DNA of 64,000 nucleotides from Pisaster brevispinus (Eukaryota > Echinodermata > Asteroidea > Forcipulatida > Asteriidae), in NCBI GenBank assembly GCA_023634235.1, contig JAMKCF010000003.1, positions 14,106,742-14,170,741 on the forward strand. Reading direction: 5' to 3'. Each line of letters opens with the position of its first letter. Position 1 is the stretch's first letter. This document shows, one piece after another, positions 50,232-61,881 of the stretch. Below the pieces are notes generated by a model. It ran no database searches and was not told the origin of the DNA. It was given only the letters and a program-made list of their open reading frames with translations. A program made the translations under genes and the position numbers.

Positions 50232-51025
50232 TGGGGGCTTTGGGTGCCCACTGCAGACGTTTCTCTGACGAGTGAATGGAGGCTGGTCGTCTGACGAGTG
50301 AATGAAGACTGGTTGAGAGGGAATGTGAGACAAATGAGCGCAGGAACAATTCGATGGATAAATAGACTGTGCCGCTCTATCGCAGTTCTTACATTAGGAC
50401 CAGGCTCTACAAATTACACAACAATCACTGGAAAGGTAGACTTGGCCCCGAGTCTTTCTTGTTAACCTGCCTGAAACACTATTAAGTGCCAGACATAGCG
50501 ACCTCTTGTGACTTGCACATTGTTAAAGCCTTGTGAGTTAGGGAATGGAAGCAATTAAATAAAGGCTAGAACCGTAATCTTTTCAAAATTCATTCAGGTG
50601 GAAATTTCTTTCATTGAAAATCGGGCCATGTGACTATAACTGACTGTGTATCGTCGTATACTGTGTTTTCTTACATTTTGTGTCTCTATTTTGTTATTTC
50701 TGCATTAGTTTTTGCTTGCTTATTTTGGGGTTTTTATATATATATTTTTTTACGCAATTTGTTAGAAATTACCTTTTTTAACAAGATGAAAGAAATAAAA
50801 TCAAATGTATGTACGATGCGGGGCATTCTTTCCTTGGTGCTGGCTACATATTACTTTCCTACAAACCAGAATAAATACACAAACGTAATCACGTTTCTGT
50901 TGTTAAATAATTCCGGAATGCACTGGTCAAATTAAGGTTAATCAAGTTATCATTCCGATATGAAATTAGATTTTTTTAAATCGTATGGTGAGCGTACTCA
51001 GAGTGAAGTAACCACGTGGAGGCTA

Positions 51026-51178
51026 CTGGGGTCAATTTCATGAAGAGCTAAGATTGACTGCTAGGCAATTCTTAACTGCTAAGCAAAGTGTGACGTCACA
51101 ATACAAATCTCTGTGGCGATACTGACAACTCGTCTTATAAAGACGAATCATAGTGCTTAGTGAAATGGAACCCTGGAC
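51026..51178. mobile_element. MITE of the TCAATTTCATGAAGAG family
   Basis: Starts GGGGTCAATTTCATGAAGAG and ends GTGCTTAGTGAAATGGAACCC. The interior GCAAAGTGTGACGTCACAAT matches 23822 and 25190. Confidence 0.7.
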
Positions 51179-52149
51179 AAAAGACTTCGTCAATATAGAG
51201 GTAACTGTGTAAAGGCCACGCAAATAAAATTATAGGTTTGGTCACAATTGGGGAAATGTGTTTCATCGAAAATCACCTAATGAAGAAGACGGGTAATCGA
51301 ATTCATTACTTTTCTCACTACACTATTTTTGATGCGCCAAATCTAAACCCTGTAGTTGATACTGCTTGCACAGCGACTCTTGGCACATTAAGTTTCATAA
51401 CCACTTCTTACGCAGTGTGCAAAGCAAAACTTGTAACAACATAACATTGAGCGTCGGATGCTAGTCCCGTGAACGTGCGCACACTTTGAAACATGGTCTC
51501 GTTCTACGAGACAAGGAAATTTGACCGTGCCAACTTTCGACGTACATTTTCCTGCTGGTGACCCCCTTGTAAAACAATGTCACACGAGGCGACTGTCTGC
51601 CACGCTCATCAACGTGGAAGCCAATTCGTAAGCATGTAAACGCCGCATCCACCCCTTGCATTGGCCGCCATCTTTGATGTCAAACAATGGAAACGTGCAC
51701 GCGTGTACTCGCTGCGCATGACTCGGCCAACGATAGCTCTTCATTGACCTCAATGAGGGGACTGTTTTGGGATTATGACGTCATATTATGACGTCATATA
51801 CATGTAGGCCTATACAGGTACATCAACTCCCAAAAATGGCGCAACCATCGATTGTTGGGATGATGACGTCGGGTGAATTGAGTGAACAACTATATGAAAT
51901 TCAGTCATCCTCTATAGCTGTCGGGAAAAATTAATGAGCTCTGTAAACAACACATGAAGCCCCTTTTACGCGACCCCCCCCCCCCAATTATGAGGTTTTT
52001 GTATGTAATCATAGCTGCCAGTTAGAGTGTGGACGAATTTATTTTTTGTAATTTTGAACATACTGAGCCAATCCATTGGATTGTTAGGGACTCTACGGTG
52101 AATGCCAAAGCTAAATCGACACCTTGATCTCGATTCTTTTTAATGAATT

Positions 52150-52440
52150 AACCCTTTCCAATCTCTCTTTTAGTAGACACAGGCATTTGCCCCTGGTCTC
52201 CTCCTCAAATTGTACCCCGCTTGAATCACTGGTACCGCTCCCACCACAGCCCGTCTTTCCAGTGCTGCTGCTTTGAGTTCGGCGGTATCGCAACCTGACC
52301 AAACTCGGATGTTGTCTACCCAGTGCATCTTTGGTTGGCTCACGGAATGATGGCATCCCTCTGGCATCCCATCCACAACGGCTGCTGCCATACCGCCTTG
52401 GCGAACCACATGGCCCAACCAAGCTGCCTTGCTATTTCCA
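52150..52440 (-). mobile_element. LINE retrotransposon 3' fragment (C-terminal end of reverse transcriptase ORF)
   Basis: On minus, one frame reads MGHVVRQGGMAAAVVDGMPE, then WVDNIRVWSGCDTAELKAAA and RRAVVGAVPVIQAG. This resembles the conserved tail after the RT domain of several non-LTR elements (G-H-V-x-R, then W-x-D-x-I/L...R). No RT catalytic motif is in the window, so it is a 5'-truncated remnant. Confidence 0.45.
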
Positions 52441-52589
52441 ATGAAATATGCTAATTACATGATTGGTTGGCAAACGCCATAGAAGGGGTGGGCGGGGCAC
52501 GTTACAAAATGCTATTCCAGACGCTTTACGGTTGTTGTGGTGAATTGGAACAATTGGACTAGAATTAAGACTGTAAGCTAGGGCTTGGG

Positions 52590-52945
52590 CTGATGGCTAT
52601 GGTTTGGGGTGGGGTTGGGGGCTAAGGTCAGGACCGATGGCTAGGGTCTGGGGTAGGGTTTGTGCTGATGGCTAGGGTTTGGGATGGGGGCTAGGGTTTG
52701 GGCTTTAGGGTTTGGAATGGGGCTAGGGTTTGGAATGGGGGCTAGGGTTTGGGCTGATGCCTAGGGTTTGGGCTGATGCCTAGGGTTTGGGCTGATGCCT
52801 AGGGTTTGGGATGGGGGCTAGGGTTTGGGATGGGGCTAGGGTTTGGGATGGGGGCTAGGGTTTGGGTGGGGGCTAGAGTTTGAGCTGATGGCTAGGGTTT
52901 GGGAACGTGGGGCTATATAGGTTTGAGCTGATGGCTAGGGTTTCA
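52590..52945 (+). repeat. G-rich minisatellite (GGCTAGGGTTTGGG units)
   Basis: About 17-20 irregular units of GGCTAGGGTTTGGGATGGG and GGCTGATGCCTAGGGTTTGG. The G runs are regularly spaced, so the plus strand could form G-quadruplexes. Units contain TAGGGTTTGGG, not perfect TTAGGG. Confidence 0.9.
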
Positions 52946-55831
52946 CACGCATCATAGTGCACGAATCATTTTCCAGAAACTGGACATTCATATCCACCAC
53001 CCCCTAAATTCTCTTCACATTGTTTTCTCTACTTGTTTTTCTGATCAACCAGCCACTTATGTTGACTCTTGATGTTTGTTTTATTAATGTGACTGACCAC
53101 CATAGCCTCATAGTCGTCGCAGTTTTACAGTAAAAACAAACCCAGCGAACCACTCTTTGAACGTTGACCTATTCCGTTAATAAATGTATTGTAATTTTAG
53201 GAAATAACACTAAACTATTATTACTACACTAACTGTTTACAGCCAAAAGAATGAGGTTTTCAATGTTAAAACAGCTACAATGGACGAAAAATAACCCATA
53301 CAGCTCATTTCTGTCGTCGTTTCAAGCCTACATAATTGTAAACAAAACCTATGTTTAAAGAACTCCACCAACATGGCTGAATGGGCGCCACCGGGGGGGG
53401 GGTCCTCTGCCCCATATCGGGCATGGTATATAACCAACGCTAATTGCTAAATATTCAAAAATACTCAAAAATTCTTTTAAGTCTCTCAGCTCTCAGATAT
53501 ATTTTCAGACAACTAAACTTCAGATTTCTTTTCAATTTTTGGTAGGTCAGCCGTTTGGAAATTTTGCTGATTACCCTAGAAAAAAACACCCCCGTAAATG
53601 TTCTTTTGTTCCCAAACCGACTCGCTGCCAGTTTACATCAGGCACTCCTCCGATTCACAAGCCAAATAGGACCAATTTTAAAGCCTAAATTTATCAAATC
53701 TCCCCAAAAGTTGAAACACACAACCCCTAGGTTGTGATAGATTCCTACCATTACACATTCTATTAATTGCATGACCCCAAAAAACCCTTAACTAAAAAGA
53801 TTCTGTGTGTAGACAAATTATGATAATTAGCTTGGCGCATGTATTTTTGCCTATTATTTTAGTGTGGTGCATTTTATGTCAAGTGTAAGGTGAGGGTCAC
53901 AGTGAAAAAAATTCTCTTTTAATAGTTTGCTTGAAATTCCTAATCTTTATTGTATTTATTTGTAAAAAATTATATTTCATTATTGTTTTAAAGAAATGAT
54001 AAAGCCAGTTTGTTGTAAACTTCTAATGAGAAATATACAGGAATAAATACCATTTAAACAACTCATAACATGCTTGTTTGTTCTTCAATGTATTGTTGCG
54101 TTATTCTTTAATTTACATGATTTATACAATGCTTCATCAGGATCACTTTTGAAATTACTCAAAAAATAAATGACCATTAAAGGTTACTTGGCAAGAAGTT
54201 TAAAAAAAAAAGTAAACTTTGCTTTTAAGTAAATTGGGGTGTAATTCACCGGATCAACGAATGTACTTGTCTGTACCTGGGTTTATGTGGGTGGGTTTGA
54301 GCGAATGACAGGTATTACTAATAAAAACACTCGGCATCCAACTTTTGAAGTAACAAATTACATGTTCCCCCATCACATCGTGAAAGTCTAGCCTATGTAT
54401 AAATCCCCAATATGTGTGCAATGAGTATACTTACTTTGTGGGCATAAAAAACATTGGGGGGGGGGAAGGAAAAACATGTGTCTGTGATGAAAACCCTTTT
54501 TAAATTAAAAAAAGACATCGTATTTTGTATACTCGCTATGCGCATTCAACAGCTTTTTGGGTGTTTCAAAATGGCCGCCGCTTGTGTGCGGTGACTTCAC
54601 GGTCCTGTGCACACGCATAGGCCAACCCGCTATCCAGTCAGTATAATAGAGATCAGTGGGACACAAACATTGGGGGACAAATCCCCTACAACACCGGTTC
54701 TCACTATTAAGTTGAATCTTTCCTTAACACACCATTTACAGGTACCAGTGGAGATTGGAAGAGAATTCTCATGTACCACTTATAACCTCGGGGTATGAGG
54801 GGGGGGGGGGGCACGTATTATTGATGACCGCGCCTTGCGGTCGATCTGTTCGGAATCATCAGCGTTTCCCAAGAACTAACCATAAACAGGGCGTTCACAG
54901 ATTTAATTGTTTAACTTATACTCTACCAACTATGCGTCCTATTGACTTATATTTCAAAGAGCAAATCTAAAAATGTTAAACTTGTGCTCAAGTTTTACGG
55001 TTGGCATCCGTGCTGCCAGCTAAATCAACGTAACATTACTGGATGCCAGCCAACCTACAGCCCCCCGGCACTCGTCCGCTCGTCGCTTTCCGATTTTGGC
55101 GCAAACTTTTACAGCAGGCAGCCCGGTGGGGGTATCAAACCCGTAATCTCCTCGCGCACCAGGCCAATCCCTGATTAACGTTACAGAAAACCCTGTCGAC
55201 AAAAACTGGTTGAAATTTCACAATATTGCACAACAAGTATTACGACTTATGATTTGTTCACATTTTAATATGCAAGCTTACAAAGATAAAAACCAATACC
55301 TATTCATAGTTCTGAAGAATATAAATAGAACTTTCATTTTAAACAGTTATTATAAAAAATACTGTTACAATTTTTTAAATACTTCCTTAGAGCAAAAATC
55401 CAATATAAATGATAAGTACACTTAAACCATCAGATAAATAGAATGTTCACGTTCATGTTAAACTGCAAAATTTCGTTGTAGGTTTTTTAAAATAAACTGC
55501 TGAAAATAATCGTTAAAGCCCGAAAAGTGCTATCAAAACAGAATTTTTACCGTTTCCTCTCCGAGGCATTTTCCAGTTTTAACAAAATAAGTCTCAGTAT
55601 TTTGCGAGGAAACTATTTAAAAGGTGAGAATATTTCTCATCGATATTTTGATGCAATATATTTTGGAGTATAAATGAGGCAAACTCCTTTGCTTACAAAA
55701 AGGTATCATTTTTGTAAGACTAATAAAAAAACTCTTATAAGTATTCCGGTTTTCTTAATACTTTGTTCTTGCAGCAATATTTTGTGGAGGAAAACAGCAT
55801 GATTTGAACATGATGAAAACAAACTTGTTCA

Positions 55832-58800
55832 TCAACATTTTAGACCAGTGGCTTCGCAACTGACTGCCCATAACTCCTTGGCGAGCTCGTCATCTTGAGC
55901 GAATGTCGACGGTTCATACTCCGCACAGTTATCAAAGTACTTCCCGGAGAGTTCAGCCACCGATTCGTCCAGAGCGCAGTGGAGCGTAGTCTGCGCTCCA
56001 GCCGTCTCGTCTATAAATAGCAACCTTTTCAGAAATAAAGAGTTCCAGTTTAGCAGTGATATTATAATAGTCAACAAATCAACTTACTAGAAGGACTATC
56101 CCGTTTTGTTATGACAAACTCACCTGAAAAATGGAAGAGACAGGTAATAATATAGCGTCCAGATCCAATTAACGTTGGGCATGGTCGCCCAGATTGGAGT
56201 GTACACGACACCCGGATGCAGAGACACTGATGTAACGCTGGTCGATTTTAGGCGTCTCGCAAGCTCCCGACTGAAGAGGATGTTCGCCAGCTTGCTCTCA
56301 AAATAGCCATCCAAGTATGGATAAAGTATCTGGCTCTCTCCGTCTGCTGCCTCCCGAGTGAAACTAAGAGGTGAGAGGACGGCCTGATGACCGTTTGAGG
56401 ACACAGTGATGACCCGGCTGGGGGCGCTCTTCTTTAGTAGATCCAGGAGGAGGTTGGTTAGCAAGAAGTGGCCGAAGTGATTCGTGCCGAAACACATGTG
56501 GTAGTTTTCCTTTGTGACTGTTCCCTCTTCGACGAAGGCTACCCCTGAATAGTGTCAATGTCGAAGTAGTCAGTAATTTATTTGTCTTCGGAGTAATAAC
56601 ATGTTGTATTGAGTTAATCAACTCCATCTACACGTATATGCCTATAGCATAAAAACTGATCTTCACATTAAACACTCCTGTGACAGGTAATTTTAGGCAT
56701 CTACTGAGCTTTATGAAAATGAGTAAGATTTTAAAAATGTGTATGTTAGATATAGGCCTACAATCTAGTAAGGTTTGCAGCAACATCATGTACATGAGTA
56801 GGATTTGAAACTTTGCATGATGGGAATACAACCTAGTAAGGTTTGCAGTAACACCATGTACATGAGTAGTATTTGAAACTTTGCAAGGTGGAGATACAAT
56901 CTAGCAAGGTTTGCTGTAACACCATGTACATGAGTAAGATTTGAAACTTTGCATGATGGGAATACAATCTAGTAAGGTTTGCAGTAACACCATGTACATG
57001 AGTAGTATTTGAAACTTTGCATGGTGGAGATACAATCTAGTAAGGTTTGCTGTAACACCATGTACATGAGTAAGATTTGAAACTTTGCATGATGGGAATA
57101 CAATCTAGTAAGGTTTGCAGTAACACCATGTACATGAGTAAGATTTGAAACTTTGCATGATGGGAATACAATCTAGTAAGGTTTGCAGTAACACCATGTA
57201 CATGAGTAGGATTTGAAACTTTGCATGGTGAAGAACACAATCTAGCAGGGTTTTGCAGTAACACCCTGTACATGAAATATCTCGTATGAGCTGGCTTGGA
57301 AATGAACCCACGGCGTGTATCAAATCCACGTTTCGATCAGTATTCAGAGAATGCTTTGACCTTCTTCGGATGTACCTTATCTTGAAGACGTTCAGAGCAC
57401 ACTGATCAAAACGTCCAGTTATCACACTATCGGTTCTTTTCAGAAACACCACAACTCAAACGAAACATTTCTTGAACTTGGTGTTAACCACAAAGCTTTG
57501 CTTCGTTTAATTAAAATGAACGGTTTGCTGTTACCACTTGATTTGTCGCTTGTCTTGTGGGGGAAAAAACACAATTTTCATAGCAAGTATTGTTAACGCG
57601 AAGTATAACATTTTAAAGAGTTTTTAAAAACGGCTCAATATGCAATACACAATTAAAATCTCAGACATGTCAATCAGACTTTGATCTTTAGCGCTAAAAC
57701 GCTCACCTGCATTATTAATGAGAAGGTCGAGTCGGTCCTCAGTTTCAATGATCTGTTGGGCGAACTCTCTGACCGACTGCAAGCTGGACAGATCGAGTGG
57801 ACGGACCACAACCTCCGAGTTGCCCGTACTACTCTTGATGTCCTTCGCTACGTCTTCGGCCTTCTGTAGATTGCGACAAGCGAGGATGACCCGAGCTCCT
57901 CGCCGGGCCAAATCCAAGGCCGTCTCCCGACCGATGCCAGAGTTGGCTCCTTCAACATGAAAGAGGAACGAATACAATTCAGAAGTTTAATTGAAAATCC
58001 GCATTTGGATGTTTCGTCGTATATATGGCCTACTTATACAATGTACTTTGCAACCCGAATTTCTGTGGAGTTTGTTATACACACTAGTAACCCTTACACC
58101 GACTGACTGACGTCACAGGCGGCTACCATGCCTGATTGTGGTCTGTCATTGTTGGGAGTCAAGACGTGTAAAGATTCATGGCGTGCGTGTAAACACCACA
58201 CCTCGCCTAAAACACAATGTACTTGACTCCCAAAATGGCGCAGCGAAGTTTATCATTCGTGATGACGTCAAGTTAGTCAATTGGAGTCAATATACGAAAG
58301 TTTGAAAAAGCTGTTACGTCAAAGGAAAAAAAGGTCGTCGATGTAGATGACGCCCTCTATCGATGCAATTGTTGCTTGACTTTGTGTGTATAGGGGTCAT
58401 CCAACTGGAACCCTCTAGGTTCGCAACGGTATTGAGCTCGGACGCGCATCAGTGTTTAAAATTTCACCAGGTTCACTGTTGCAAAAGCACCCGCTGACAG
58501 CCACAAAAACAAACAAAAAACAAAACAAAAAACAACAATAAATAATGACACTTTTGACCGCAGCTATAGCTCCAGGCTTTGAAAGGGCAAGTAATCATTT
58601 TACACATATCAAATAAAATGCACAGCTTCCAAAAAGGACCCAATCATTCACGTGAATGTTCGTATACTTATTCAGCTCGCTTATTCCGTTCATGCTCAAC
58701 CAGCTGCCTACGGAGCTCCGTGAGTGCCATCCCACTTATCAAGAAAACGGGAGTTTTTATTGCATCAATTTGACTTTTTGTGGTTGGCCTGTAAGCCAGG

Positions 58801-59894
58801 CGACATAAACTAACGGGTAGACAACCCACCTGTCGGGCACTTTATATCAAAATCGAAATGGCTGTCTCGTCACGTCGACTGAAGTCTCCCCTTTTTTTCC
58901 TTCTTTTAGTTTTTCTTTTTTGTATGACTGATTTTGGAAGAAGCTTACTTTTCACACAGCCAAAGTAAAAAAAAAAAAGTAAAAACCTAACCATCATTGT
59001 CCGCTAAATGACTTGCGGTGACATACCGTGAATGATGATCAATTCTATGCCATGACTCATACACCATGTAACCTTTGGCATAACGTTTACACAAGAGAGC
59101 CACAGAGACTGGATTTTCCTCCAGGCGTGATTTGTATACATTTGATATTTTATGGAGATTCCACTGTCTGATTTTGTATTAACTTTTGATATGACGAGAG
59201 GGGGCACAAGCCAAACCTGCACAGCTGTTATTTTAACAGCTCTTAAGTTATATATAGGCCTAATATGTAAAAATTATGACACAAAATGTGAGGCTTTCCC
59301 ATGTGACATGTGTAGCTTCTTGCCTGCCAGAAAGGACAGGGAATGTACTAAAAACTACAAGGTCACGCTTTTCGTAAACAAATGTAGTCTACACTAATAC
59401 TTATAATAGCAGTAGTCCACTGAGCATCAATGTTGAATCAATTATCGCGGCAGGTCGGCGTGGGATAAAACTCGTTAGGTTTGCATGGCACTCTTTTAGA
59501 GCAGAAGTAGATACAATCACCGCCAAAATACTTGGGTCACGAGACAATAAACCTATACCCTTCCCCACTCCCCCGCTCCATGTTGTTAACCCCAGCTGGA
59601 GCAAAGACCGCGCAATGACATCCAACATTGAACGGGGGAAAGGGGCGGGTGCGGGGTCCCAAACGATGCCCGGGATTGTAGCATTTGACATCTTAACTGC
59701 ATTGTGGTTTTGTATAGGCATTAAGTTAATGTTTTGCACCTACCAGTTATTATGGCCGTCCTGCCGTTGAGCAACACATTGCTGCTACAGTACCGTCTGG
59801 TGGCGATAATCTGCGAGTACCACGCCCCGTACAAGGCAACCAAAATGGGCACGATCCATTTCAGAACGGTAGACAAGGCAGCCATCATCTTCAT
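55832..59894 (-). CDS. Retinol dehydrogenase-like short-chain dehydrogenase (RDH11-14 type), copy A, complete
   Basis: Exons 59894..59744, 57949..57707, 56544..56124 and 56024..55832 join in phase (1, 1, 2) to give 335 residues. The N-terminus is a hydrophobic anchor (VLKWIVPILVALYGAWY). The Rossmann cofactor motif TGANSGIG (from residue 50) spans the exon 1-2 junction. NNAG lies near 129-132, followed by TNHFGHFLLTNLLLDLL, the catalytic Ser in VITVSS (near 181) and YFESK (Tyr 212, Lys 216), then HPGVVYTPIW. All catalytic residues are intact. RACRNLQKAE-type sequence after strand 2 suggests NADP(H) preference, as in RDH11-14. By family it oxidises or reduces retinoids or other lipid alcohols and aldehydes at a membrane. 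The substrate cannot be read from sequence. A 68-bp minisatellite lies in intron 2. Copy B follows 2 kb upstream in the same orientation. Confidence 0.92.
56759..57275 (-). repeat. 68-bp minisatellite, eight units, in SDR copy A intron 2
   Basis: CAATCTAGTAAGGTTTGCAG recurs at 56761, 56829, 56897, 56965, 57033, 57101, 57169 and 57237, exactly 68 bp apart. Two unit variants partly alternate in the middle (GATGGGAATA and GGTGGAGATA, with GCAG or GCTG), hinting at a 136-bp higher-order period. It leaves open frames on minus that are repeat artefacts. Confidence 0.93.
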
Positions 59895-61881
59895 TTGTCC
59901 GTGGAGCTACCACCACTCTTGCACGGAAAAGTTATCCATGTTGACTGAGTCCCAATGATAGAAGTTACGCATGTTGACTATAGACCGCACATTGTTAGGT
60001 AATTTCCTGGCTCATTGTATGTACATGACGTATACACGTGCAGAATCTCCTGCAAGACCGGTCTTGACTAGTCTTGATTGTCGAGCCACTCGATGTTGCG
60101 CCCTCTACACCGGTGGTTAATACAAAAACAAGCGTCGTCAATCAAGACAAGGTCTGGACCAATGAGAAACCATAGATACGTGTAGTCATTTCTCTGTGGA
60201 AAAACTGGGGTTCATTGTCTTGATGGCAGATATAATGTGTGCAAAATCAAGTTATGCGACAGGTAGAGTTATATAACGGACAACACTCGCAAAAGTTATA
60301 TATATATAAATATATTTATAAATATATTGCCGCTACGCTAGAGGTCGCAGAAAAGTAAATAGACTCAATCAACAAACAAGGGTCTCGACAGCAGCTTCAT
60401 TTGTAAGATGATATAGGGTCATTGTTGTTCTCATCATCACAATATCCATAAAGCTTCGTGAAAGCTGCAATAAGATTGACAAAACAGTGTTTGAATACAG
60501 TGAAATACAAATCGAAATCTTCGAACAGTCAAAACATAACGAAATAACTTGTTAATTAAATGGCTAAAATACTTCAATCATCTAAGTTTAAGTAATATAA
60601 AAGAGTTACATAATTATCCTGTAAACATACCTCCTTGCTTCCATAGACTTTCACATCGGAAATTAGCTAAAATTCAGGACAGATCTTCGCAGTTGATCTA
60701 AAGCTAAGGCATACACAAAAGATGGCAGCCACCATAAGTTAAAACAATGTGCTTGTGTGTGCGAGTGTGTCTGTTTACTCCACTCAGTGTGTGTGCGAGT
60801 GACGTGAGTCTGTTTACTCCACTCAGTGGGTTAAAGTACAGTGCTGTGCATAGAACAATGAGTTAAATAGGACTGCACTTACAGTTATAGAGACATTAGC
60901 CATCAAGACTGCAGTGTGGAGATTGACAACCTAGGAGGTGGGCTTATAACCAATTGCAATTTGAGCACAAAAGTTATACATACTGGTTGTACGACTTAAA
61001 GACCAGGAAGTCCACAGCTGATCCACCATTGGCAAACGTGACGTACTAAACGACCAATGAGAAAGAGTCATCTTCTTATCAGACAGTTCAATTGATTCGT
61101 CTCAAAGCCTTGTAGTGGTGTTGCGTGTTGATAATAGATACCTTCACAAATTGGTTTATAAACGTATCGCGCCAAGACTAGACACACGTGAGACAGACCA
61201 GGAGATGACACGTTAACAACGTATCATCTCGTGATTCTAGGCTCTGCAACAAGTCCTTTATCTTTGGCACATCCCCTAAATAAGTAAATCAATCACTAAT
61301 TAATGATCAAAGCGCTTTTCAGAAAGGATCAGACTACCTATCAGCCTCACTTTGGTTACATTGATTTTTAAAAGGGGAAATATAAGATGGACACAACCCT
61401 ACCGTGGTAGGGACACATTTTTGTTACGGTTGGCGCTTGCGGTGTAAAACTGTCCCAAGTCTAACACAAAATTTTACATTACAAATCATAATTTAATCCG
61501 GTTTTTTTTGTTCAGACTCATTTTGAGTTTGATTTTTAAATTTAATAAGATCTCAAGATAAGATTATTTGTATCAAAGCAGTGATTAAAATGATCTTTTA
61601 ACTTTTTTAAATGTTTACATTACAATTGTTTCCTATGTTTTATGCCGCATGTTGCTGTGTGCTTTTATGTAAAAGCCCCCCCCCCAAAAAAAAAAAAAAA
61701 ATCAAACAAACCAAAACTCCCATACAGGGACAATTAAAGTTCTATTGTATTATGTTGCATTGTTGTTTATTGTATTATATTGTATTTTTACACAGGTTTA
61801 CACTTTATTTCACACTTGTATCAAAAACGACAGATTGATAACAGTTTGTATGGTTGCCATAGTTACACAATGTATTTTTAG
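59895..61881. other. Intergenic between SDR copies A and B
   Basis: About 2 kb with an AT-rich run (60295-60330, TATATA and AAATATAT words) and a poly-A/C stretch near 61675-61700. The promoter of copy A should be just above 59894. A direct GTGTGCGAGTG duplication with GTCTGTTTACTCCACTCAGT lies near 60755-60830. No gene recognised. Confidence 0.6.

Larger units (their letters stand above)
50232..55831. other. Intergenic between GABA-B receptor 5' end and SDR gene A
   Basis: The receptor promoter should lie above 50231; no clear TATA or initiator was identified. The region holds a MITE (51026-51178), a LINE remnant (52150-52440) and a G-rich minisatellite (52590-52945). The rest (53-55.8 kb) is AT-rich and I see no gene in it. 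Confidence 0.6.

Noticed and set aside
52590..52945. Interstitial telomere
   Set aside because: Units are 17-20 bp and irregular; there is no run of perfect TTAGGG.
56014..56024. Alternative acceptor TTTATAG in SDR copy A exon 4
   Set aside because: It would shift the frame. The acceptor GAAAAG just upstream keeps RLLFIDETAGAQTT in frame with copy B.
59401..59739. 112-codon minus frame in SDR copy A intron 1
   Set aside because: It begins just after the exon 1 donor and has no family resemblance; probably chance openness in a G/C-richer stretch.
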